A DNA stretch of 64,000 nucleotides, from positions 2,196,001 to 2,260,000 of the forward strand of contig NC_007645.1 in assembly GCF_000012985.1 (NCBI RefSeq), given 5' to 3'. Under the pieces are notes generated by a model. That model was not told the origin of the DNA. It saw only the letters and a list, made by a program, of their open reading frames with translations, and did not search any database. The position numbers and the translations under genes were made by a program. Shown here in pieces: positions 35,059-42,975 of the stretch (its first letter is position 1; every line of letters starts with the position of its first letter). Origin of the DNA: Hahella chejuensis KCTC 2396 (GTDB taxonomy: Bacteria; Pseudomonadota; Gammaproteobacteria; Pseudomonadales; Oleiphilaceae).

Positions 35059-37776
35059 ATGGCCAAATCCCATGCTGTCGGGACCCTGCTCTATAACTTG
35101 CTTACCGCGTTGGCGTATTTCGCCACGGGGAGGATGGGTTTATGGCTGACCACTGACAGCACCTATGTCACCGCTATCTGGATTCCCTCCGGCATTGCGC
35201 TCGCAGCGGTGTTGTTGGGCGGTTATCGGCTGTGTGCAGGCGTTTTTTTAGGCTCTTTGGTTAATAATCTGAGCGTTACCCAGGGTTTTCCCGATGCGGA
35301 AATCTGGCCCTGGCAACTATTTACATTTGTCGCCATCGCAGCGGGCGCCGCGTTGCAGGCTAGTCTGGGACGCTATTTGGTCATTCGCTTCGCGAATTAT
35401 CCCGGTCCTCTGGCGGAGCTTCCTGAGATTATTCGCTTCTTGTTCTTCGCCGGACCGGCGAGCTGCTTGTCCAATGCCGTAATTGGCTGCAGCAGTCTGC
35501 TACTGGCCGGATTTATACCCGTGGAAAATTACGCGCGCTCCCTTGGCGTCTGGTGGATCGGCGACACCATTGGAGTGGTGGTTTTTACCCCGCTAATATT
35601 GGTTTGGGGATTGCAGCCTCGCGAGCTGTGGAGAAAACGCCGCTGGGCGGTGACCTTCTCTTTGCTTGGAACGTTCTTTCTCGCAACTGTGGCGTTCCTG
35701 TATGCGAAATCCTGGGAGGAAAGCAGCTTACGCTTGCGCTTCTTCAGTGAGGCCCAAGGTTACTCCGCAGCGCTCAATCAGAGCCTGGAGGCGCATCTTG
35801 ATGTCGCCCGGGCGATTGAAAGAAACCTTCCTGCCGGTGCGAGGATAGACCGAAGCAGCTTTGAGAAGGCCGTATTCTGGGCGCTGGAGCGTTATCCAGG
35901 GTTTCAGGCCATGTCTTGGAATCCTTATCTACGCAGCTATGAACGGGAGGCGTTTGAGGTCGGGCTGCAACAAGACTACGGCGCCGACATGGGCGTTGTG
36001 ATTCGGCGGGACGGTGAGTTGCGCCGCTCGCCGGAAAAGCCGATCTATCTTCCCGTTCGCTATATCTTTCCCTTAGAAGGTAATCGGAGGGCGCTTGGAT
36101 TTGATGTGTCCTCCAATCCGTCCCGTCTGACCGCTATCGCCGACGCCAGGGAATCAAGAAAACCGGTGATGACCGGTCCTGTTCATCTAGTGCAGCATCC
36201 ACTGGACAATATGGGCGCGCTGGTGTTTTACCCCCATTTTCTCAACGGCGGGCGACATATTGGATCAACGCCCTCGCCAAATCAGGCTGACGAAGAGGGA
36301 GAAGATGCTGATTATCCCGAAGGTTTTTTGGTTGCGGTATTTCGGATTCACTCATTGCTGAAGCATTTTATCGACTTACTGCATATGGACGGTTACCACA
36401 TTACGCTTGCCGACGTTACAGAGGAGCGCTTCATGATGCATGAAATGACAATCGATGGCGGCAAGATCACTATGTCCCCGACGATTTCTGAAGAAGAGGT
36501 CAGTAACCGTCCTTATCGCTGGGAACATAAATTCACCGTCCTCAACAGAGAGTGGGATCTGGATATTGCCCCCACCAGGAGCAATATTGCGGCGAACACT
36601 TCCATTAACGCCTGGATTGTCTATGTGCTGGGGTTATTGTTCACCGGCGTCAGTGGCATGGTGTCTTTGTTCTTCAGTGGTCGAACGCTGGCATTGGAAG
36701 CATTGGTAAGCGAACGAACGGCGGAATTGAAGCATAGCGAGCAGCGCTTGCGCGCAATCTATGAACATACGCCGGACGGGATGCTGACAGTGACGGAGGA
36801 AGGAAACATTACCGCGGTGAACCCAGCGGTGGAGAATCTGTTTGGGTATGCGTGCTCCAATTTGGCTGGTTTGAATATCCGGGTTTTGATACCGGATTAT
36901 CAGGCGTCAACCGTCGAGTCCAGCCAAGAGTCCGTTGCTTTGAATACAGGGCCAGGGTATCTGCAGGGGTTACGTCGCAATGGGCAGGATTTTCCTCTGG
37001 AGCTGCAAACGGTGTGTCTGTCCCAGACGACGCCAGCCTCTTATCTTTGCATTGTGCGCGATGTGACCGAGAGGGCGGAGGCGGAACGCATCAAAGATGA
37101 GTTCATCTCCACTATCAGTCATGAGCTGCGCACGCCGTTGACTGCGATCAACGGTTCACTGGCATTGTTGGACGCCAAGGTCGCCATGGCGGCGCCAGAC
37201 AAGCAGGCGCAAATGATTGGCATTGCGCGGCGTAATACGGATCGTTTGCTCAATCTGGTCAATGCGATTCTGGACCTGAAGAAAATGGCGTCTGGTGAGA
37301 TGACGTTGCAGCTCAGTCACTTCAATCTGGCGCAGCTTGTCAGCGATGTGCTGGCGCTAAACCAGGGACTGGCTCATAACGCTGACGTCAGCTTTAGTCT
37401 GCAGATTCCTTCTGACTGTGTGATAGTGGTGGAGGCTGATGAAGAGCGTCTTACGCAGGTGCTGACGAATCTTATCTCCAATGCGGCCAAATTCTCACCG
37501 CCGCACACGGAAATTGTGGTTTCGGTTACGCTGGAAGACAGCATCGCTCGGGTTTCCGTCACAGACAAAGGACCTGGCGTCCCCCCGGAATTTCTAAACC
37601 GCATATTCGGCCGCTTCGCGCAGGCCGATTCCTCCAACACCCGCAACAAAAGCGGAACTGGCCTCGGGCTTAATATTTCAAAAGCCATCATTGAGAGGCA
37701 TGGCGGTAAAATCGGCTTCCACAATAACCCTGGCGGAGGCTGCACGTTCTATTTTGAGTTGCCGGCGCATGTATGA
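35059..37776 (+). CDS. membrane sensor histidine kinase (MASE1-CHASE-PAS)
   Basis: A 905-residue membrane kinase. The N terminus is a MASE1-type multi-span sensor (about residues 1-215; GRMGLWLT, AIWIPSGIALA). A periplasmic CHASE-like region follows (about 230-480), then one more membrane span (about 510-535) and a PAS domain (about 560-670; EHTPDGMLTVTEEGNI). The phospho-acceptor histidine 688 is in TISHELRTPL, and the ATPase domain has the N box asparagine 808 plus DKGPGVPPE and GTGLGLNIS. There is no receiver domain and no response regulator gene next to it, so its partner is elsewhere. The ligand is unknown. Confidence 0.9.
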   Translation: MAKSHAVGTLLYNLLTALAYFATGRMGLWLTTDSTYVTAIWIPSGIALAAVLLGGYRLCAGVFLGSLVNNLSVTQGFPDAEIWPWQLFTFVAIAAGAALQASLGRYLVIRFANYPGPLAELPEIIRFLFFAGPASCLSNAVIGCSSLLLAGFIPVENYARSLGVWWIGDTIGVVVFTPLILVWGLQPRELWRKRRWAVTFSLLGTFFLATVAFLYAKSWEESSLRLRFFSEAQGYSAALNQSLEAHLDVARAIERNLPAGARIDRSSFEKAVFWALERYPGFQAMSWNPYLRSYEREAFEVGLQQDYGADMGVVIRRDGELRRSPEKPIYLPVRYIFPLEGNRRALGFDVSSNPSRLTAIADARESRKPVMTGPVHLVQHPLDNMGALVFYPHFLNGGRHIGSTPSPNQADEEGEDADYPEGFLVAVFRIHSLLKHFIDLLHMDGYHITLADVTEERFMMHEMTIDGGKITMSPTISEEEVSNRPYRWEHKFTVLNREWDLDIAPTRSNIAANTSINAWIVYVLGLLFTGVSGMVSLFFSGRTLALEALVSERTAELKHSEQRLRAIYEHTPDGMLTVTEEGNITAVNPAVENLFGYACSNLAGLNIRVLIPDYQASTVESSQESVALNTGPGYLQGLRRNGQDFPLELQTVCLSQTTPASYLCIVRDVTERAEAERIKDEFISTISHELRTPLTAINGSLALLDAKVAMAAPDKQAQMIGIARRNTDRLLNLVNAILDLKKMASGEMTLQLSHFNLAQLVSDVLALNQGLAHNADVSFSLQIPSDCVIVVEADEERLTQVLTNLISNAAKFSPPHTEIVVSVTLEDSIARVSVTDKGPGVPPEFLNRIFGRFAQADSSNTRNKSGTGLGLNISKAIIERHGGKIGFHNNPGGGCTFYFELPAHV

Positions 37777-37954
37777 ATCAAGATGGCGAGGCGTTCACTA
37801 CAGAAGTTGCCGCAAGGCCTGCTGATCGTATAGAGGCGAATGGATCAAGAAGGCTGAATTCACCTGTGATAACCGATACCATGCAACAAACTTGTTGAGT
37901 GCGCCGCCAGTCACGTCTAGCACAGGGCGCGCTATGATTTAAAAAACGGGCGTT

Positions 37955-39334
37955 ATGGCTATCAAATTTAATACCTCGACAATTGCGAATGGCGTGAAAG
38001 GCGCCGTGCAATCCTCCAAGGAGGCGCTGTCCAACTTGATGTCATCGGTGGACGAGCAATATCAGCGTGTGAAGGAGAGCATTGGTAAACTGCAGTTATT
38101 TTCTTCAAGCCAGACCGCGCCGTCCTTGTATGAGGACGTGGATGAGAAGCACTATTTCATTGTTCCTTTCCGTCTCGCAGAGCAGGGCTATGTATTGCAT
38201 ACCATGCGTGTGCTGCCCCCCGGCGTTCCGCCGCTGAACAGTCTTCCCAAAAAGCGCATTTTTCATGCGCCGTCGAACTGCTCCCGAGAAATGATTCAGC
38301 AATTGATTGTGGAGCCCATGCTTGCGGAAACGCCTCCTCCCAAAGATGGAAGCGCGTTTGGCCAATACCTGAAAGAAGTGGCGAATAATATCGACCGGGT
38401 AGAAAATAAAGTGACAGGGGGCCTGCTGCTTGTGGGAGGGTTGGTCGCGATTATTAACCCGGTGACGGCGGTCGCCATCGCTGGACACGCCTTGTTGCCC
38501 ACTCTGGCTAAATACGGGTTGAATAGCGCAGGGAAGAAGCTCAACGCATTGAACGCCGAAAAAGAAGTTGAGCTGGCCCGCACGAAACTGTTAAAGGAGT
38601 TCAGCGAAACTGGAGTTGAGTACGTGGAGAACCCGATACTGACGGAGCTTGTCCTGGCGCTATCCACCTCAGTCGAAGAGCACGATCCGGCCACCTTTGA
38701 CCTCCAGCAACATCACTTCAATAACCGCGACAACGCCAAGCTTATCCATCTGACATGCGCATGTATTTACGATGTTTATGCAGATCTGCTCAAGACCAAG
38801 CGCAAATGGCGCGACGCGGGCCTTGGCGCTGAAGACATTCAATGGATCAACCAATTGGGATTGGAGGCGGACCACTATCGCTCACTGATCAAATCGAAGG
38901 GAATGCTTGATTGGAAAGCGTCCAAGCAGCGCCTGATGACGCGGTTGAGCGACATGGGGCTCAACGAGACCAGAGCGTTAGTGGGGGAGATCGACCATCT
39001 CATCGATTATCTGCTGCCCTACATCAGCCGCCAATCTGTCTTTCAAGATGATAAGCACGACTTTCAGAAACTGGTGTTTTCCTGGTTGCCGGAATACATC
39101 AATTACTTTTTGAGCATGCCGGCAGACAAACTGCTCGAAAAAGAAGGCGATGCTGAATCATTGGCGGATCGCTTCATCGCGGAGATGACGCTTCTGCAGA
39201 TCAAACTGAAAGAGATATCCGCTTCTGTTTATCTCAACAAGTCGACATCAATGGTCAATCTCGGCGACTTCTTCAGGTATAAGTTTGACCGCTCCGGCTC
39301 TATAGGTATGGATAGCCGAGAGACGCGTGACTGA
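37955..39334 (+). CDS. hypothetical protein, 459 residues
   Basis: I do not recognise this family. The protein has no signal peptide. One clearly hydrophobic stretch lies at about residues 153-185 (GGLLLVGGLVAIINPVTAV) and could be one or two membrane helices or a buried hairpin. The rest is largely helical and charged, with LQQHHF near residue 249 and HLTCACIYDVYADLL near residue 267. The ATG at 37955 has only a weak upstream purine site. It stands alone between the kinase and the gene-free stretch before vgrG. A tie to type VI secretion would rest on proximity only. Confidence 0.75.
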   Translation: MAIKFNTSTIANGVKGAVQSSKEALSNLMSSVDEQYQRVKESIGKLQLFSSSQTAPSLYEDVDEKHYFIVPFRLAEQGYVLHTMRVLPPGVPPLNSLPKKRIFHAPSNCSREMIQQLIVEPMLAETPPPKDGSAFGQYLKEVANNIDRVENKVTGGLLLVGGLVAIINPVTAVAIAGHALLPTLAKYGLNSAGKKLNALNAEKEVELARTKLLKEFSETGVEYVENPILTELVLALSTSVEEHDPATFDLQQHHFNNRDNAKLIHLTCACIYDVYADLLKTKRKWRDAGLGAEDIQWINQLGLEADHYRSLIKSKGMLDWKASKQRLMTRLSDMGLNETRALVGEIDHLIDYLLPYISRQSVFQDDKHDFQKLVFSWLPEYINYFLSMPADKLLEKEGDAESLADRFIAEMTLLQIKLKEISASVYLNKSTSMVNLGDFFRYKFDRSGSIGMDSRETRD

Positions 39335-39986
39335 CCTGTTTCTGTGTAGGCAGCCCTATCAAGAGGAGGAGTGGCTAGAATGGAAATCTCATCCCTATGG
39401 CTGGTGTAGGCATAGGCTTTGATGAGATAGAATCTATGTCGTTTTTAGTACATGGCCTCCAGTGTCGAGGCGCTACGTGCATAATATGTCGTTGCATTTG
39501 TTATCATGCAAACCAGCGTAAAATCAGGGCTCTTTGGCTTGGTTTATATTAAGGTAGCAATGATATTGGCATGTAATAACACGACGCATGGATTCGCCTG
39601 CGCGGCGACGAGCCGCGGGAGATAGGGCCTGACATGTGCAGGCCCTGTCGTTTTTGACAAATAGAAGGAAGCTATTTGTCTGCCGGATTAATAGCCAAAG
39701 CGCAGAGGGATGAACTTTCTTGATGCTTCTTTAATTTCATGTCTTCTGTGTATGGCGTCCTCACTAAATGTCAGCGCTCAAAAAACCGTAAAAAATCAGC
39801 TGTTACTGACGGCTTTCAGTTAGTTTTGACGCTCTGTTTGTAATGGTTGATAAGTGATCCGCCCTCGATTTATGCAAGATGTGCGGCGGTCATATAGAAT
39901 TGCAAAAAACCGAATTTGAATCAGGCCTCTAACTTGCCGAAAATGAGGCGACAAAAAATTAATCATGCTGATGGAAGGGTTAGACC
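39335..39986 (+). other. gene-free stretch upstream of vgrG
   Basis: No credible gene is seen in these 652 bases, but several signals are. An inverted repeat TTGCAT-N8-ATGCAA is at 39492-39511. A possible promoter, TTGACG 39826-39831 and GATAAG 39849-39854 (17 bases apart), lies about 130 bases before vgrG. A structured segment ending in a terminator is listed separately. Base composition is more A/T-rich than the flanking genes. Confidence 0.5.
39590..39655 (+). ncRNA. candidate small RNA end: two hairpins and a terminator
   Basis: CGCGGC/GCCGCG (39601-39617) is followed by AGGGCCTG/CAGGCCCT (39624-39646) and a T run to 39655. The second hairpin is a good intrinsic terminator, but the nearest upstream stop codon is about 290 bases away. 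That leaves room for a separate short transcript. The alternative is a long 3' end of the 459-residue protein gene. Confidence 0.35.
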
Positions 39987-41966
39987 ATGGCGGGACCGAA
40001 GCAAGATAAGCAGCTCCTGACGATTAAGTCTCCGTTGGGAGCGGATGTGCTTGTAATGAAAAAACTCAAGGTAACGGAATGCCTGTCAGAGCCGTTTGAA
40101 ACGACAGCAACGGTCTGGAGTACAGATTACAACATAGATCCAAACGCTATTGTTGGTAAAGAAGTCACCATCAGCGTGCATGCGGACCCCAGCAAACCCA
40201 GACATTTCTCGGGAATCGTAACCCAGTTGTCCGCGCATCAGATTGAAGAGAACCACTATAGAGAATATAGGCTCAAGATGGTTCCCTGGTTTTCTCTGCT
40301 TAAGTACCGTCGCGACTGCCGGATTTTCCAAGAGCTGACCGTTCAAAAGATTATCGATAAAGTCTTCAGTGAATTAGGTTTTTCGGACGTTAGCTGGCGT
40401 TTGCAAAAGACTTATGAAAACCGCGTTTACTGTGTTCAATATCGTGAGAGTGATTTCGATTTCGTCTCGCGGTTGTTGGAGGAGGAGGGTATTTATTACT
40501 ACTTCCAACATGAAGAAGGCAAACACACACTCGTGCTTAGCGATAACGCCAAGGGATATGAATCCGTATCCGAGTCTTCTTTGGATGTTACCGACGGGGC
40601 ACACACAAAATTCAAAATTAGTAGCTGGGAACATGCATACCAGCTTGTCAGCGGAAAAGTTTCTCTAACGGATTACAATTTCGAAACCCCAGCTACCAGC
40701 TTGGCGGTCTTCCAGGGTACCAAGGTCAAACTGCCAAATATTAGTAAATTTGAAGTGTATGACTACCCCGGAGAGTACGCGCAGAAAGGGGAGGGCGATG
40801 GTTACGCCAAGACCCGTATGGAAACGTTGGAAAGCGGTTACTCATTGGTCAATGCCGAGAGTAACTACCCATCGATGTGCTCTGGGTACATCTTTACTGT
40901 TGGCGTGCATCCTGACTCAAAAGAAAGTAAAGAGAAATATGTGGTCACCAGCGTGACGCACAATGCAGAAGAAGGTAGCTATCGGGCAGGGGTTGAGTCT
41001 GCGCCTCATTACTCCAATTCTCTGCAGTGTGCGCCGAGCACTACGATTATGCGTCCTGTGCTGAAGACGCCAAAGCCAGTGATAAGCGGTACGCAAACTG
41101 CGTTGGTTGTTGGCCCGTCCGCGGATGAAATATACACCGATGAATTTGGTCGTATTAAAGTTCAGTTTTATTGGGATCGCTTGGGCAAGAAAGATGATAA
41201 GAGCTCTTGCTGGATTCGCGTCGCGCAGATATGGAGCGGTAAGAACTGGGGGACGCAGTATATTCCGAGAATTGGCCAGGAAGTGGTAATTTCCTTCTTG
41301 GAAGGAGATCCTGATCGTCCTTTGATCATCGGGAGCGTATACAATGCGGAGCAAATGCCTCCCTACGAACTGCCGGCGAAAAAGACGCATACGGGGGTAA
41401 AATCGCGTTCCTCCAAAGGCGGTGGAACCGAAGACTACAACGAAATCATGCTCATCGACGAAAAAGGCGAAGAGCTGATTCGCGTTCACGCCCAGAAAGA
41501 CAGAGATATTACAGTTGAAAACGACGATACGGAAAGCGTCGGTAATAACCAGTCTATCAGCGTTGTAAAGAACCAGACTGAGGAAGTTGGCGAAAACCGC
41601 ACTATTAATATCGGTAAAAACGACAGCCTGACTGTTGGTGAAAATCAGAGTATTGATATTGGTAAAAATAAAGATGAGGTGATCGGCGAAAATTCATCGC
41701 TGAATGTCGGTAAAAATGTAACGGTGGAAATTGGTAAAGATCGCACCGAATCAATTAAAGGCAAGCATACCGAAACAATTACCAAGGAATACTCTGTTAG
41801 CGCTAAGAGTGTTCAGATTACCGCCAAGGATGAAATTACCTTACAGGTGGGTAAAGCCAGTATCACGATGAAAAAGAATGGCGATATCACTATTAATGGC
41901 AATAAGGTAAATACCAAAGCCTCGGGTGTGATTACCATGAAAGGCAGCCAGATTAAGGAAAACTAA
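39987..41966 (+). CDS. vgrG: type VI secretion tip protein VgrG (TssI)
   Basis: VgrG trimers form the puncturing spike that caps the Hcp tube of a type VI secretion system and carry effectors. The N-terminal gp27-like part contains YRESDFDFVSRLLEEEGIYYYF near residue 150 (quoted in part; key Y-x2-SDFDF-x4-LEEEG). The gp5 OB-fold follows (DEFGRIKVQFYWDR, WIRVAQIWSGKNWG, GQEVVISFLEGDPDRPLI). The C-terminal third is a series of short repeats around VGEN-x-S-x2-IGKN (about residues 500-600), which form the triple-stranded beta needle. At 659 residues it has no extra effector domain. No other type VI gene, PAAR or effector gene is adjacent, so it is an orphan. GGAAGGG precedes the ATG. Confidence 0.95.
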   Translation: MAGPKQDKQLLTIKSPLGADVLVMKKLKVTECLSEPFETTATVWSTDYNIDPNAIVGKEVTISVHADPSKPRHFSGIVTQLSAHQIEENHYREYRLKMVPWFSLLKYRRDCRIFQELTVQKIIDKVFSELGFSDVSWRLQKTYENRVYCVQYRESDFDFVSRLLEEEGIYYYFQHEEGKHTLVLSDNAKGYESVSESSLDVTDGAHTKFKISSWEHAYQLVSGKVSLTDYNFETPATSLAVFQGTKVKLPNISKFEVYDYPGEYAQKGEGDGYAKTRMETLESGYSLVNAESNYPSMCSGYIFTVGVHPDSKESKEKYVVTSVTHNAEEGSYRAGVESAPHYSNSLQCAPSTTIMRPVLKTPKPVISGTQTALVVGPSADEIYTDEFGRIKVQFYWDRLGKKDDKSSCWIRVAQIWSGKNWGTQYIPRIGQEVVISFLEGDPDRPLIIGSVYNAEQMPPYELPAKKTHTGVKSRSSKGGGTEDYNEIMLIDEKGEELIRVHAQKDRDITVENDDTESVGNNQSISVVKNQTEEVGENRTINIGKNDSLTVGENQSIDIGKNKDEVIGENSSLNVGKNVTVEIGKDRTESIKGKHTETITKEYSVSAKSVQITAKDEITLQVGKASITMKKNGDITINGNKVNTKASGVITMKGSQIKEN

Positions 41967-41995
41967 TCGGCGGTCCATTGGCTTAAGTGTTCAGT

Positions 41996-42027
41996 ATCGC
42001 GCTCCATATTGGGGCGCGATTTCTTTT
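41996..42027 (+). terminator. terminator after vgrG
   Basis: ATCGCGC pairs with GCGCGAT with further CC/GG pairing, and is followed by TTCTTTT. It blocks read-through into the opposing HTH gene. Confidence 0.8.
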
Positions 42028-42068
42028 AAAGCGTCGAACGCTTCTTTATACCAGTCCTGGTCGAGCGA

Positions 42069-42872
42069 CTATTCTCTCGGGTTTTTGGTTTCGGCAGAAG
42101 ATTTAGATGCGGTTGTCTTGTCATCGCGAAGATTGCGATGCGTTTCTTCTGAATATGCTGATTCCGTAACTTTGGCTTCTTTACTCGATTTGCTCAGTTG
42201 TTCATTCTCGGCCACGAAATGCAAACCCATCTCAAACGCCTTTTGGGTAAACTCCAGTACCTTCTCAAAACCTTCGTCAGAGAGTTGTCGCGCTGCGTCG
42301 TGACGTCGATAGATGTTAATGAACTTACGCTCACGTTCATATTGCAGCGGCAATCGTCCCAAGCCCCAATCATTGAGTATGCGCCACAACTCTGGGTTAT
42401 AAGTGCGCGTATATTTGAGGATAAAAGGAACTGGGTCGTTCCGGGCAAGTAGCGCGGCAAGACGCAGAATCAACTCGAAAGAGATGGTTGCCGTGCCGTT
42501 TTCTACGGCTTCCCACAGGCTTTTGTCTTTCAGGCTCAGAGAGTCGCTGAGTTCATGGATGGTGAGGCCTGCAACTTCACGCAGATCTTTTAGAGACTGG
42601 CCTGCTGCAGCCATAAGCTTTAATTGATCCTGATTTTTCAGGATAGTTTTGCCAACGCGAATAGAGCTGTCTGTGGTTAGTCTGGCGATTTTCAGGGCGG
42701 AAGTTGTGAATTCGCTAATGCGATTAAACCAGCCGCTTTCATCTCCCTTGGTGGTGGGAGTGGCGCTTTTGGCTTTGGTAGATGATTTCTGTGTTGGGGT
42801 CATCGAAGCGCTATCCTTGGCGTCAGTCCCGGCTGTCGGTGCGTCGGACTTTTTGATGTTGTCTCCTGACAT
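42069..42872 (-). CDS. helix-turn-helix (XRE/Cro-CI type) protein
   Basis: The 267-residue protein has a Cro/CI-type helix-turn-helix at about residues 92-147 (LKDLREVAGLTIHELSDSL, then SLWEAVENGTATIS). Both ends are unlike typical repressors. The first 45 residues are rich in Ser, Thr, Lys and Ala and look disordered, and the last 35 are charged and also disordered. The middle part (about 150-225) is helical. Such proteins occur in gammaproteobacteria as conserved hypotheticals. It converges with vgrG and is followed, on its upstream side, by a perfect 12-base inverted repeat, which could be its own operator. Confidence 0.8.
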   Translation of the reverse strand: MSGDNIKKSDAPTAGTDAKDSASMTPTQKSSTKAKSATPTTKGDESGWFNRISEFTTSALKIARLTTDSSIRVGKTILKNQDQLKLMAAAGQSLKDLREVAGLTIHELSDSLSLKDKSLWEAVENGTATISFELILRLAALLARNDPVPFILKYTRTYNPELWRILNDWGLGRLPLQYERERKFINIYRRHDAARQLSDEGFEKVLEFTQKAFEMGLHFVAENEQLSKSSKEAKVTESAYSEETHRNLRDDKTTASKSSAETKNPRE

Positions 42873-42933
42873 AAGATGACCTGCAACGATGAATATCTTG
42901 TTGCACTGTCGATTAAAAAGTAAGTGAAGTCAA

Positions 42934-42967
42934 TGACGTTAGCAGAAACCTGTTCCTGCTAACGTCA
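42934..42967. repeat. perfect 12-base inverted repeat between prc and the HTH gene
   Basis: TGACGTTAGCAG at 42934-42945 and CTGCTAACGTCA at 42956-42967 are exact complements around a 10-base centre. It lies 8 bases past the prc stop and about 60 bases before the HTH start. As RNA it would be a strong stem ending prc, although no T run follows on the minus strand. As DNA it could be an operator. Confidence 0.85.
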
Positions 42968-42975
42968 GGGCGGGA

